A stretch of DNA of 64,000 nt from contig JADLSH010000026.1 in assembly GCA_016169945.1 (NCBI GenBank), forward strand, positions 186,001 to 250,000. Direction: 5' to 3'. Within the stretch, counting starts at the first letter, position 1; each line of letters opens with the position of its first letter. The notes under the pieces are model-generated. The model was not told the origin of the DNA. It worked only from the letters and a program-made list of their open reading frames with translations, and ran no database searches. Shown piece by piece: positions 1 through 11,660 of the stretch. This stretch comes from Trachythela sp. YZ-2020 (taxonomy: Eukaryota; Cnidaria; Anthozoa; Malacalcyonacea; Clavulariidae). The position numbers and the translations under genes are program-made.

Positions 1-654
1 ACTTCATGTCTCAGCAATTATTATGTCCCTATTTTTCCCGCCAATTTCGCGAGATTCAAAGATGGCCAAAGCAAATTCGGGCCGAATAAACACCCGTATG
101 CAATGTACAATTTATCTGCGCCGGACAACACTCTCGATTTTAGGAATTATGCGCCGTTTTCTGCCACAAAAATATACAACTATACATAACAAAATATAAC
201 AAAATAAGCTTCTGTGCGCCGATTTGTGCGCCAACAAACACCGTTGTGCGTCTGACATGTCTGGCGCAGAGCCTTTTCATTCCATACTGGAATAAACAGT
301 GTGAACGACGCGTTAAGGATGATTGACTCCCTAAGATCAGTCATAGTTGACCATAGTTAATAGAGAGGGCTGGTTTGGAAGCTTCACGAAAGTACAATGA
401 AACTCATTATCTATGTTGGTTTAGGTTTATGCAAAAATGTAGTTCTTCGTCGTCACGTGTGTATTGGTTTGTGTGGAAAAATTGTAATTTTCTCCAACTG
501 GTCAATATCAAGTTTTGCAAAGCCAAAAAGGCGCACAAATATGACATTTTTCATGAATTTCATGAGCGAAAAACACAACAAAACTGTTCTCAACTTTCAG
601 CTTCGGTTGATAACACGAAACTTCGGCTTGATAATTCTTCATATCATTCAATAA

Positions 655-948
655 TTAACAATTATTCGCCGAAGGCGAGGTGAATATCGGTGAATAAAAA
701 CCGAGACGAAGTCGAGGTTTTTATTCACCGATATTCACCGAGCCTGAGGCGAATAATTGTTTTAGTAAAATTACATAGGTGATTATTTGGAAAAAAATAA
801 AAAATGCACATTTCAAAAATATTTTAATTGAATATTTACGATAAAAGCGGCTTAAAAACGCTTTAGGTGATTATCGCGTATTAATCCGAAGTAGCGCAAC
901 CAATCAGCGTTGAGAATTTTCAATAATCACCTATGTAATTTTACTAAT
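655..948. repeat. Foldback repeat made of two nested inverted repeats
   Basis: Bases ~658-705 and ~711-762 are near-perfect inverted copies around a GACGAAGTC-like centre. Next to them, TTTAGTAAAATTACATAGGTG (start at ~763) pairs with its reverse complement at ~925-948. The first part plus the start of the second recurs at ~4087-4170, so this is a dispersed repeat rather than a chance hairpin. Confidence 0.65.
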
Positions 949-1417
949 TGTTATTATTATACATTGTAGTCACTACGTGTCTTCTGATTGGCTAATTGCT
1001 TACAGTTAAATATGGCAACACGCAACCTACATATAACTGAGTTATCTGCTAGCTCAGTTATATCTTTGATTGTCCCATAAATGAGATATAAGAACTGTTT
1101 TGATTGGTCAACGGACTGCTGGAATGAATTGATGCTTACCTGCTAGATTTGATGTTTACTTTTGATGTTCACCTGCGATAAGCAATTTCATTGGCTAATT
1201 ACATTACTATTGCTTTTTTATTAATTTTCTCTCAAAATATTTGGCAAAATTTACTATTTTCAAAATGGCGTCGAAATTTATAAACAATTCCGAAGATGAA
1301 ATCAGTTTTTACGAAGCACAAACACATGATTATTCTTAATAGTTCTGTAAGTAACAAGACTAACAAATATCAGACTATTTGATTTATGGGACAAAACCGT
1401 TATGCCTTGATTTTTTC

Positions 1418-1544
1418 GGTAAACCGCAATTGATCTCCAATGGAAAATCGATGTCCAATGTGTTTGATGTCTACCTTGCTTCGCTCGGTAGACATCAAAC
1501 CCATTGAACATCGATTTTCCATTGGAGATCAATTGCGGTTTACC
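1418..1544. repeat. Long hairpin (about 58-bp arms, 11-bp loop)
   Basis: GGTAAACCGCAATTGATCTC at 1418 pairs with its reverse complement ending at 1544; the arms meet near 1480 around TTGCTTCGCTC. Only a few mismatches are visible, so the structure is young or conserved. It lies inside the 1-1622 element. Confidence 0.7.
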
Positions 1545-1627
1545 TCAAAATCATGGCAGAACTGATAATCTCGCGAAATTGGCGGGAAAAATAGGGACAT
1601 AATATTTGCTGAGACATGAAGTATATC

Positions 1628-1960
1628 CTATAAATAATCCATTTCAGATTTTGGATTATATATAAATAATCCACTTTGTAAGTGGATTATATGACAAATA
1701 ATCCATTTTAGATTATATATAAATAATCCACTTTGTAAGTGGATTATATGACAAATAATCCATTTTAGATTTTGGATTATATATAAATAAACCGTTTCGT
1801 TAAATGGATTGTATGGTAAATAATCATTTTGCAAAAGCATTATTTACTAAGTAATCCATTTTTGTAAATGGATTATATAAAAAATAATCCACTAACAAAA
1901 TGGATTATTTAGTAAATAATCCATTTTTTTGGATTGTTTGACAAATCATTAAAATAATCA
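1628..1960. repeat. Degenerate array of palindromic AATAATCCA...TGGATTAT units
   Basis: AATAATCCACTTTG / AAGTGGATTATATGAC-type blocks recur about every 30-60 bases, alternating orientation so that neighbouring blocks can pair. There is no coding content; open frames across it are by-products of the repeat. Confidence 0.75.
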
Positions 1961-2302
1961 AGCTTTTTTGTAATAAATAATAAATGAACAAACGGCGCCC
2001 CATAGTCTAGGACTAATAAGCCATTACTCAGAGCTTTTAAATACATTTTGTCTCCTTGTATAAGACATTATTAAATGTTTAGACCACGCGGACAATGGAT
2101 ATTTCGTGCTGAAAGAAGCGCCGATAAACTCATAAAAGCACATTGCTTTCCTCTAGAATGAACACTAAACAGTTCATCACCTTGATGAATATCGGCAGAA
2201 AGAAATAAAGCCACACTTACCTGTGTTTCTTCGGGAAATTTTTGTAGAATTGGCAGAATAAAAAGCTTGTAAAATCTTGAGAGTTGTGAACTTGCAGATC
2301 GT

Positions 2303-3126
2303 GATCTAGCTGTAGTCCCTCAAGGATCCATATTGGGCCCCCTATTGTTCTTACTTTATATAAATGATTTGCCTGATTGTCTTGAGAAGACAACCCCTTG
2401 TTTATATGCTGATGATTCACAGATATTTTCATCTGCAAAAGACTGTACAACACCTTGCAAGGCTGCAAACACCTTGATATCAATTTATAATGCTCTCGTA
2501 CAGCCTTATTTCGATTACTGCTCTCCTCTTTGGGGAACCTGTAACAAAACCCTGAGAGATAAAATACAAAAGTTCCAAAATCGGGCCGCCAGAATAATAA
2601 CTGGCGCCAAATTTGGAAACACGATGGTACTTATCTAAGGCTACATTCGTATATAAAGTCTTGAGCAATAGTGCTGCACCGACCCTGAAAGATTCATTCT
2701 TAAGTAGGAATATTTTACAAAATAATTATAATCTTAGAAATTCCCAAACCGATCTGGCCCTTTCAAAGCCAAAAAGAGAATTTCTTAAAAGAAGCTTTAA
2801 ATACAGCGGGGCTTTTATGTGGAATAACCTCCCGCTTGAAGCTAAGCTAGCTCAATCAATTTTCTCGTTTAAAAATTGTATCAAACAAAATATTCGATGT
2901 TAATAACCAAGTCATATCTCTACCTGGGACACACCGTAATCTTCAGTAGCCTTCACTTCTCAGTTTTGATAATGTATATAATTTATGTATATAGTTGCAT
3001 GTTCTCTTTATACCCTTCTTTTTTTACTATGTAATATTTTTATATTGACGCCCCCCGTGGAAATCAACTTTTACATAGTTGTCGGGGCTAGCGTCTTTAA
3101 ATAAAGTGTGTAATAATAATAATAAC
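2303..3126 (+). pseudogene. Truncated LINE reverse transcriptase fragment with (TAA)n tail
   Basis: The plus strand encodes a reverse transcriptase piece: [12 protein letters not shown] (2315-2350), YINDLPDCL and the catalytic YADD box (as LYADDSQIF near 2400-2430). About 70-100 residues of the thumb are missing between SSAKD and the [12 protein letters not shown] motif. A frame change near 2620 leads to the C-terminal part (LPLEAK, ending TGT TAA at 2903). A short 3' UTR ends in ATAAAG and a TAATAATAATAA tail at ~3110-3125, as expected for Jockey-superfamily LINEs of the CR1/L2 type. The endonuclease and 5' part are absent. It is closely related to the LINEs at 16.9-19.9 kb and 51.9-54.5 kb. 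Confidence 0.85.
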
Positions 3127-3430
3127 ATGGAACAAAACAATAAAACATGCGCGCGCAATACAATATTTTCTCGCCCTCTCCCCCCATTTTAAAAATTCTC
3201 CTTGAGCTCGACTTTCTGCCCAGAATTATGACAACTGACAGAGGCAAGATCGAGATCTCGACTATACATAGGTCGGCGTAAAAGACTGGGGCGAGTGAAC
3301 TCTGGAGAAACCTTGCCATGTCAAGAATAGTGTGCTGCCTTCGGCAGCAATTATATGCACCCCCCGGAAAGTTTACACTATGATTGAATGAATGAATGAC
3401 TGACTCGTTTGAATTTTCGCCACTCACCAG

Positions 3431-3796
3431 CAGGGCCGCCCAGAGGGGGGGGGCAAAGGGGGCAATTTGCCCCGGGCCCCCAACTAAAGGGGGCCCCCAA
3501 ATAGAAATGAAGTAAAATATGGATATATTTTACTGTAAATAGTCTCCCAGAATGCAGGAATTTGCCATTCTGAGACCCTAGATTTCAAAAATTTTCTGGG
3601 GGAGAATGCCATTTTAGTACTGGATGAAGATTAAGAATGTTATTTGAAAACGAATGTAATCCATGCAGAAGTTCAAAGGTATGGAAATCAGTTTTCTAAA
3701 CAAGCACATGCCGCCAAATATATTTGAGGATTGAGAATAGCGAGGGCCCCAAAGCTATTTTTGCCCTGGGCCCCCAAATGTCTCTGTGCGGCCCTG
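3431..3796. mobile_element. hAT-type MITE with exact 8-bp target duplication
   Basis: Termini are CAGGGCCGCC...GCGGCCCTG, and CTCACCAG flanks both sides exactly (3423-3430 and 3797-3804). CAGGG-type ends and an 8-bp duplication are diagnostic of the hAT superfamily. The interior (366 bp) has G/C homopolymer runs and no gene. Confidence 0.9.
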
Positions 3797-3848
3797 CTCA
3801 CCAGAATACTGCCAATAAAGAGTTTACTCGAGTCTTTATTAATACGAC

Positions 3849-4080
3849 AACGAGTCGCACCTTTTTTCACGAGTCGCGCCTTTTTTATGAGTCGCGCCTT
3901 TTTTTACGAGTCGCGCCTTTTTTTACGAGTCGCGCTTTTTTTAACGAGTCGCGCCTCTTTTCACTAGTCGCGCCTTTTTTCACGAGTCGCGTTTTTTTTA
4001 CAAGTCGCACCTTTTTCACGAGTCGCGCCATTTTTCACGAGTCACGCTTTTTGAAAAAAGGCGCGACTCATGAAAAAAGC
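3849..4080. repeat. Minisatellite, ~20-bp unit CGAGTCGCGCCTTTTTTTCA
   Basis: About ten imperfect tandem units of ACGAGTCGCGCC plus a T-run lie between 3849 and 4047; the last copies are followed by an inverted copy (GGCGCGACTCATG) at ~4058-4070, so the array can fold back. The open frame through it reads only as F-T-S-R-A repeats and is not a gene. Confidence 0.85.
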
Positions 4081-4086
4081 CGAAAG

Positions 4087-4170
4087 GCCGAAGTCGAGGT
4101 TTTTATTCACCGATATTCACCGAGCCTGAGGCGAATAATTGTTTTAGTAGAATTACATAGATGATTATTT
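4087..4170 (+). repeat. Second copy of the 711-788 foldback segment
   Basis: Starting CGAAGTCGAGGTTTTTATTC, this stretch repeats 707-790 in the same orientation almost base for base. It is a truncated copy of the dispersed foldback described at 655-948. Confidence 0.7.
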
Positions 4171-4260
4171 GAAATTGAAAAACATTTGAAAAATTTCCTA
4201 ATAATTCGAATAAATATTTTAAACTATATTTGTTGTAGCTAAATAGTGCTCACTTTTTAG

Positions 4261-4370
4261 CACGCAAAAGAAGTGAACAAATCCCAAGAAACGTTGAAAG
4301 ATATCCTGGAGGACAGAAGGAAACTTCTGTCCGAAATTAATGCTGTCGATGGACAGCTAGTCAATTTAAG
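4261..4370 (+). CDS. Internal exon of an unidentified host gene (charged, coiled-coil-like)
   Basis: A spliceable exon: the acceptor CACTTTTTAG ends at 4260, the donor GTAAGT starts at 4371, and one frame is open throughout. It encodes 36 residues plus two bases (phase 2), rich in K/E/D/L with heptad-like spacing (LKDILEDRRKLLSEI), as in a coiled coil or helical hairpin. It matches none of the transposon proteins in the window and lies outside recognisable mobile DNA. Its phase fits the exon-like segment at 58285. I do not recognise the protein family. The splice sites and open frame are seen; assignment to a host gene is inference. Confidence 0.5.
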
Positions 4371-4671
4371 GTAAGTTTTTGCAATGTATAGATAAATTTA
4401 AGTTAATAAATGTAAATGGCAAATATCGAATGTCATAAGAAAAACATTATTTTTCTTTACAAAGACCTGGAGAAGGAAATAAGTGTTTTACTATATAGCA
4501 AGTGTCAATTAAAGTCTCAATAATTCACCTGGTATTCCGTCTTTATCTCTTAATAATAGATTAATATCTTCTTCTGAACGACTTGCAAACCGACCGGCAG
4601 ACGCGAGCAGCTCGCGCCTCACTTCCGGTTTTAATAATTAATAATTTAATAATTTAATAATTTAATAAGAT

Positions 4672-6400
4672 TCGGCTACTAACCTCATCGTTCTACCATG
4701 GATAAAAGATGTTATGTTAATGCTTTTAAAACTAAAATTATCTAGATTGCTCTAAAATATCGGCATTTGTGTTCGCTCAAAGTTGTCCTAGCGGGAATAA
4801 TATTTTATCGCCACGATCATATGAGAAGACAATTTCTAGTTTGCTTTCCAAATATGGAGGCAGAATAAGATCTACTCTACTCAAAAATACCTTGAAAGGA
4901 AAGTAAGTAATTTTGTTTTATCATATATGTTTAATCTTGATCAACAAGAGGTTTACAATTCCCTCAAATGACCAAGCCTGTATAGATATTTGACACGTTT
5001 AATAGTACTTGTTTGATTTATACTATAAAACTGGAAGCCTGCCCAAATATAGCCTATTGCGGAGTGAATCTATGTTTATAATGCAACCGAATTTTGAACT
5101 TGCAACCATGAAATTGATCTTAAATGCAGAGTGTGTTGTTCATTATTTTTCTAATATAAAAATTTGCTTAAAAGATATTGTTATCTAAACATTTGTTATT
5201 GTAAAAATAACCAATTTCCAGTTATTTCCACCAACTCCCAGCATTTGCCTGCAGTTTGCAAAAGAAACACTAAGTACTGTTTAATGCCCCATTTATACAC
5301 TTGAGCCTTGTTTCCATTTGGTCCAGCTGTCATGACCAAGTCATGGTTACTGATGCAAAATAGTCTGGATCTTTCTTCATGTGTTTTGTCAGTTTGGGTG
5401 CTGTATGTATGCAAATCAGTTTACTGATTGCAAAGATGTACTGACACCATGTTATATCAGCTCCCTTCTTGACAATGTCAAAACAGCACAACTGATCATG
5501 GACACCAGGCTGACAAGGTGGATGGTAGAAAGGTTCGACACATGTGTATCAGCAAAATAGTGTGTAATGAAAGAGTTATGAACAGAAAATAACACAACCT
5601 CAATTGAATGTCAACCAGGGTTGGTTCAAGCTGGTCTGGGTTGAAAACAAATATCCAGACTCCAGTGTTGCAGCCAACCCGGGTTATAATGTGAATGCAA
5701 TAAAAAGAAGCCCCACAGGGTCTTCCAACCCGGGTTGAAGATGTGGTCTTCCAACCCGGGTTCGTGTAAATGGGGGATAAAAATTTCAAGGGACTGTTTC
5801 TCCAGTAATTGGCCAAGGTCCTTCTTAAGAAATGAATAGTTATGACTTATGAGTATTCGTTTTGAATATTCGCTATACCAAACTTGACCTATTTCAATTC
5901 CTAATGAGTGGGCAAGAGTGGACCATTGACTTACAGGCATGGCAATCCATCATTCATGGATTAAATGGTAAATATGCGTGGTGTATAAAGGCTATATTTG
6001 GGTTGCCACCCAGTTTTAAGTATAATAAATGAAAACAAGTACTGTAAACAACTAAACATGTACAATATCTATACAGACTGAAAAGTATATTTGTAAAGGC
6101 TTCGTAATTTGGGGGAATTAAAAACCTCTTGTTGATCAAGATTAAACATATATAAAACAAAATGATTTACTTTCCTTTCAAGGTATTTTTGAGTAGGGTA
6201 GATCTTATTCTGCCTCCATATTTCGAAAGCAAACTAGAAATTGTCTTCTCATATGATCCTGGTGATAAAATATTATTCCCGCTAGGACAACTTTGAACGA
6301 ACACAAATGCCGATATTTTAGAGCAATCTAGATCATTTTAGTTTTAAAAGCATTAACATAACATCTTTTATCCATGGTAGAACGACGAGATTAGTACAAG
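4672..6400. mobile_element. Foldback element with ~290-bp inverted arms
   Basis: The segment 4674-4962 recurs as its reverse complement at 6110-6398 (shared landmarks: CGTTCTACCATGGATAAAAG, GAGGCAGAATAAGATCTAC, GATCAACAAGAGGTTT). About 1.15 kb of non-coding DNA lies between the arms, including four copies of the palindromic AACCCGGGTT motif (5610-5765). No transposase is visible, and flanking target duplications are unclear. Confidence 0.8.
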
Positions 6401-6529
6401 ATCGCGAAGTGTCTTAAATTTGGAAAAATTCACGTTCGTTCATTTCTATACAAATTTGTATCACTCCGTGGTCCCCGGAACTGATTTTCGCATATATAAT
6501 GTGGCTTCACTTTTGCCACCTACCAGGTG

Positions 6530-6795
6530 ATCTGGCAGCGAGCAAAGGGCCTGGAACTAGCAACAGAATAGAAATCCATTTTGCTGTATTTAATCACTTG
6601 TTTCTTTGTGTTTCTTTTATGAAACTATTTGAAACTTTGTCAATATGTTTAATGATGGAAACCACAAGTCCATGACAAATTTAGTAGCAAAATGAAATAT
6701 ATTTCACGAGATATTTAGCAATTTGAATCTGAAAATGGATTTCTATTTGATGACTATTCCCAGTCCTTTTCCGTGTTTCCAGATCACCTAGCTTA
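6530..6795. mobile_element. Short MITE-like inverted-repeat element
   Basis: CCAGGTGATCTGGCAG at ~6530 and ~50 further bases through GAATAGAAATCCATTTT pair imperfectly with ~6733-6795 (AAAATGGATTTCTATTTGATG to TCCAGATCACCTAG). The arms have diverged and no clear target duplication was found. The sequence TCTATTATTAGATCAGTGG just downstream (6814) recurs at 62203 and, in part, at 33000. Confidence 0.5.
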
Positions 6796-7145
6796 TAGAA
6801 GCTATATCCAGTCTATTATTAGATCAGTGGGTGTGACCTTTTAATGGGAATCACTACAGAGGAGCTGTGGAAAGGAAAGATGGCTGGGTGTTTTATGATG
6901 GGTTGTAGGAGCGATATTAACGAGGAGCTGTGCAGTTACAACGCCACTAGGCTTCAGGCTAGTTGCAAGTTGCTTCTACGTCAGATCAGACTTGTCAATA
7001 TAAAGAATGATGAATATGTTAAAATAATTTCTCGAGCCAATGCCGCGTAGCGCCTTTCCGATCATAAGCCCAAGGCGAGGGTACTAATCCAGCACGGCTA
7101 TTTACACCGGCGAAAAGCAAAGCTAGTGGGTTAAGATTAGTTTTA

Positions 7146-7533
7146 AGCCTCTTACAGACGAGCAAGTTTTCTATGACAAGTTTTTATATGACAAGTTTTA
7201 TTTGCTCATCTGTATACGCAACTTTGGCAATTTTTTATATGACAAGTACACTTGTTCAAAAGCTGGCATGCTAGCTTTTAATTTGAACAAGTTTACTTGT
7301 CATAGAAAAAATTGCCAAAGTACAAATTTTGGGTCAACAAGGAAAACTTGTCAAAGTAATTTGAGCACTTAGGAGCGGTTGGTCAGCAATCTATTGTTGT
7401 ATTAGCTATCATGGCGGTCAGAAAACCACAAACTTGTCAGAGAAAATTTGTTGTACGTACACACGTGCAATTGGCAAATAAAACTTGTCATATAAAAACT
7501 TGTCATAGAAAACTTGCTCGTCTGTAAGAGGCT
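7146..7533. mobile_element. MITE with TTA target duplication (PIF/Harbinger-like)
   Basis: Ends AGCCTCTTACAGACGAGC...GCTCGTCTGTAAGAGGCT are perfect inverted repeats that continue for ~55 bases, flanked by TTA at 7143-7145 and 7534-7536. GACAAGTTT subrepeats fill the arms. A 3-bp TWA duplication with long inverted ends is typical of PIF/Harbinger. The centre (GCTGGCATGCTAGCTTTT) has a diverged relative at ~32475-32530. Confidence 0.8.
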
Positions 7534-7942
7534 TTAGGCATTGATTTCGTGAGCACCTTGTAACATATAAGGTCAACCTAGAAAAACTATAAATGATACT
7601 ATGTCATATATTCGAAGAAAAAAAATCCTGCAAGCGAATCATGGCGAAAAAAAAAATCCTGCACATCTTCGCCCGACAATGGTCCATCCCTAATAAACTT
7701 TGCGTCGTACATACTTCTATGCGTTTGTGTTTGTCATGCGATCTAAAAATACCAGAAACAAAAGAAATTTTAAATTCAATGCCAATAGTAAATAGATAAT
7801 GATGTTAAACCGAAATAAAGTAAAGCTTGAATTAACAATCACAATAAAAGTCGAACAGGAAAATCTTTCTCGTCAAATAGTCAATGATTTTGAAACTTGG
7901 AAGAATCATACATTTATTCGTTAAAATTCGCTAACTGCAGAT

Positions 7943-8574
7943 CATAGATATAGGAGACATAGATTGCTGACTCGTAATACGTCACTATATTGACAAATGC
8001 GCCAAAATTCAAACAAAATTTGACCGGTTGAGCAGCCATTTTGTATGATGGCGCCTCAAGTGACTCGATGAACGAAGCTTAATGGGAGCATTTGCTAGAT
8101 AATAACAGCATTAATTTCACATTACCGTGGAGTGTATTCAATATAGAAGTGTTGTGGTCTGGTTTCAGTGAGCTCACGGATTGACGTTTTGCAATATTTT
8201 TGCCCTTTGGAGCAATGATGTCTAATAGAAAGTTGAAAGAGTTATTCCTGGATTATTTCTAAACAAAATAAAGTGGATTCAGGGCAACAAACTTGTATAT
8301 TACGAGCTGGCGGCCTAAATATGTGATTTCGCCGAACTTAAATCAGCATGAATCGAAGGTAATTTGTATTATTTTCCCTGTCAAATTGATGTGTTTATAC
8401 GTCCACAAGGGCAATAAACATATTAAAAGAAGTATCTTTTCGTGAACGTTGCTGAAAGCGACGTACGTTGACTAGGTCACTTGATGTTTTGACCGGTTCA
8501 GCCGCCATTTTGAATTCTTCATGTTGGCGCGTGCCGTGACCTCGAGTCGGCAATCTATGTCTCCTATATCTATG
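7943..8574. mobile_element. hAT-type MITE with 8-bp target duplication CTGCAGAT
   Basis: CATAGATATAGGAGACATAG...CTATGTCTCCTATATCTATG ends (about 33 bases, one mismatch) are flanked on both sides by CTGCAGAT (7935-7942 and 8575-8582). The 8-bp duplication points to hAT. The 632-bp interior is non-coding. Confidence 0.85.
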
Positions 8575-8635
8575 CTGCAGATGTGTCAAATCTGCTTCCG
8601 CTTGAATATTAATAGAATAACCGGGACACCACACG

Positions 8636-8765
8636 AGTAACACGAGTGACATATGAGTTACATACGAGTACATACGGGTACATACGAGTAACAAACGAGT
8701 ATATACGACTAACATACGAGTACATACGACTAACATACGAGTACATACGACTTACATAAGGGTAA
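8636..8765. repeat. Tandem repeat of CGAGTAACATA / ACATACGAGT units
   Basis: About a dozen units of roughly 10-11 bases (ACATACGAGT, ACATACGACTA) in tandem. The same satellite occurs reverse-complemented at 32149-32262, with the same non-repeat edge (CACCACACGAGTAAC versus ACTCGTGTGGTG), so both arrays seem to belong to one dispersed family. Confidence 0.85.
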
Positions 8766-9196
8766 TAAACTCGTTTTAAAGAATGAGTTGAGTTATAGAT
8801 AGATATATTTTTACATGGCAGCCTAATTGGCTGAATTGCGTAAAATTAATAAAACTTACATATTACAAACAAATTAAAAACAACACATGCACAATTACAT
8901 ATTACTGAATGTAATAATATTACATATTATATGATATCAGCGCAAATTCTGATGTGTCCCCCACCACACCACCACTAAAATAGAGATCAACCAAGGTTGA
9001 CAGCACAACTAAAAATAGGTACGCAAAGCGTACATGTATCCGCTCATGCGTATTTGCATAATTGTATATAATTATGTCAAAGCATATGGTCAATATCACT
9101 CAATGAGTGTACCGGTATGAACGTTTATAATGCTTTTTAATAAAAACTGTGCACAAAGGGGATGAGGGCCTATAGCCCATGGGAGCAATGCACTCT

Positions 9197-9445
9197 TCTG
9201 TGCAAAGGCTTGCAAGCTTTAAAAAAATATTTAGTCGTCTTACACAGGGTTTCATGAAGCGCGGGGGCAGCATGCTGCACATATGGGGATAATAGAGGAT
9301 TTGCAAATGCAAGCGCGCGGGAAAAGATTGTAAAACGTTGTGTAAGACTACTAAACATGCTCGAGAATGCACGCTGCCCCCCACGCTTCACGAAACTCTG
9401 TGTAAGATGACTAAATATTTCTTAAAGCTCGCAATCCTCTGCAGA
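9197..9445. repeat. Inverted repeat with ~80-bp arms
   Basis: 9197-9280 (AATATTTAGTCGTCTTACAC, GAAGCGCGGGGGCAGC) is repeated as the reverse complement at 9361-9445 with several substitutions. The spacer is about 80 bases. Open reading frames here only mirror the inverted arms. Confidence 0.65.
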
Positions 9446-10376
9446 GGAGAGTGGGAGCAATGTTTAAAACAATTGTGAAATCTTCAGATTTTAAACTTTT
9501 ATATTTGAGAATATAAAAGGTTGTATATAACAGCACTATTTACACACCACATATAAATATCACATACCATCAACTCATTTATTCCCCCTAGTCACAGTTT
9601 GGGATTGGAAAGAAATGCAAAACTGTGTTTATATCTTTATACCAATCAAATATCAAAAGTATAAGGTGATGTTGACTCTCAAAATGACAGTGACGATTTT
9701 GACCCAAATAGTGTTGACTGTTGAGAATAAATATTGCATCATTTTAACACTTTTACGAGTGAACTTTGTCGAAATAGAAGCTCGAATAATGCAGGATATT
9801 CGTACAATATTTAAAAAGGCTTACTGATTCAAATGACTTTGATATATAGCAGGTCAAGTCAAGCAAATACTTTGTGTCAATTGGCGAATCATTTCCACAG
9901 CGTAAAATCCTATCAAACCACATCCAATTCTTCCTAAAAATACTCCCTCGACTCTTGTTGTGTTCAAAATAGTACAGAAAATTAAAAATATCGTTGGTTT
10001 GATGGTAATTTTCACCGTCAAATTTAAAATTTTGCCCGTGTTTACAATTATCGCCCTTCAGTAGTCCGCCATCTTGAAATACTCAATATCAATCCAGTTA
10101 TACATCGAGATCAAAGAGTAACAATATAATTACGTCATTTTAAGCTAGCGGTCACTGATTGGTCAAACGAGGTGTAAGCTAATCGCTGATTGGCTGATAT
10201 AAGCTTGCCGCTGAATGGCTACGAGCTAACACTAACATTAACATCACAAGTCGATAGCATTATATCTGCTACGCAGATACAAAAACCCAAACACATGCAT
10301 AAAAGCAAAAGGTCAACGCGAGGCAGCTTCAATGGTGGTGGAAGTCATATCAGAACCCCACCCATATCCTTTTAAA
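9446..10376. other. AT-rich stretch without recognisable gene
   Basis: I see no supported exon or RNA gene here. 10300-10376 is probably 3' UTR of the LINE on the minus strand. Confidence 0.5.
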
Positions 10377-11660
10377 CTACTCCTTTGACATAGAAACGAC
10401 AAAACTGTTCCTAAAACGATTTGTTCGTGTGGTCGGACAGTCAAAAGGTCGCTGTCTTCTCAGATTATATGCTGAGATATTCTTGGGTGACAGAAGATGG
10501 TGAAGTTTGTGTTCGGTATCAGATACAACTGACAGAAATAGTTTCTTACATAGTTTCAGCCGCCCTTTCTCTCAAGGAACTGATATTCAATTTCCTAAGA
10601 TTGTCCGTACATGATAACCCCGGAGATACTATGGACAGCGCACGCTTTTGAATGCGCTCAAGGTCATCACATAAGTATACAGGGAGAGCATGATGGAAAA
10701 CAGGAGCGCAATACTCGAGAACCGGCCTAATAACAGTGCAGTAGAAATTAACAATATCACAAGCAGGGACGTTAGCACGCTTGAGCAAGATCAAGAAATA
10801 CAAACGTTTATTCGCTTTCTTGATTACTTCGTTAACATGGTCAACCCATTGGAGTGAACTGGATATGATAACTCCTAACACCTTGGCACTGCTCACCAGT
10901 TCGAGTTCTTTGGAGTTGATTGTGATTGCGTCAAACTGTTGTTTCTGTCGATGACCATTTCTTTACACTTGTCAGCATTCAGTTGGAGCTTATTGACGTT
11001 AGACCACCTGTCGACATCGGTAACGGCGTTCTGGATAAAGGTTTCGCCATTCCGTGGAACAACTTCTGCTAACGTGGTGTGATCTACATACTTCCAAGCA
11101 TGCGCTTCAGATGGATTGAGGTCATTGATCATTAACTGGGACAACCAGGGTCCTAGTCTAGTTCCCTGAGGGACACCAGATGGAACAGCACCCCATTCAG
11201 AGAAACAATCATTTGACAACTTTACACGTTGGAGTCTGTTTGATAGGAAATCACACACCCAGCGAGCTACACCACATGGCATTCGAAGGGAAAGGACTTT
11301 GTCAACTAGAATGCGGTGGTCAATCAGATCAAAGGCTTTTTTATAGTCTAGCAATATCATCCTCACTGCTGCACCTGTTGATATAAGAGCCTGAGTAGTA
11401 GACGACTTCGGGATGGCACCAAATTGATTGGGATCGATGATTTCAAGAACAGCAGGTCCAACATAATTCTTAACAATAAAGTCCTCAGCTAACTTCGATA
11501 GAGCTGATGTTAGCGAGATGGGTCTTATATGCTTGGCAATTATTGTAACCGGTTTCGTCTTAGACAGTGGTATGCTGGAAGCGCTTGTTCCTCAAAAGAA
11601 CTGTTTAAGATGTTACAAACAGGGTTTGCAAGAAATTCTGCGTATTCTTTAAGTAGCCAG
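10377..11660 (-). pseudogene. LINE B reverse transcriptase half, catalytic box mutated
   Basis: Continues the reverse transcriptase after the LINE A insertion. Visible pieces: LLDYKKAFDLIDHRIL (motif A; the D after L is kept), SGVPQGTRLGPWL (motif B) and, at the catalytic box, KYVDHTTL, where family members have YxDD; the second aspartate is histidine. The thumb (SSSLQWVDHVNEV, LEYCAPVFHHALP) continues in another frame from ~10896. The C-terminal part (LCKKLFLSV... RFRNSFV) runs to the TAG at 10377-10379. Frameshifts occur in 11400-11650 and near 10895. The lesion at the metal-binding aspartate alone would abolish activity. Confidence 0.85.

Larger units (their letters stand above)
1..1622. 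mobile_element. Non-autonomous DNA element with ~55-bp terminal inverted repeats
   Basis: The first ~55 bases (starting ACTTCATGTCTCAGC) return as the reverse complement at 1568-1622, with about one mismatch. No transposase is encoded; the interior is AT-rich and holds two further foldbacks (655-948 and 1418-1544). The left end coincides with the window edge, so the real boundary and the target duplication cannot be judged. Confidence 0.7.

Noticed and set aside
3724..4164. 146-codon open frame with F-T-S-R repeats
   Set aside because: It is a translation of the CGAGTCGCGCC minisatellite and a hAT MITE.
8636..8765. CRISPR-like array
   Set aside because: Units are contiguous tandem repeats without unique spacers, and the DNA is animal-type.
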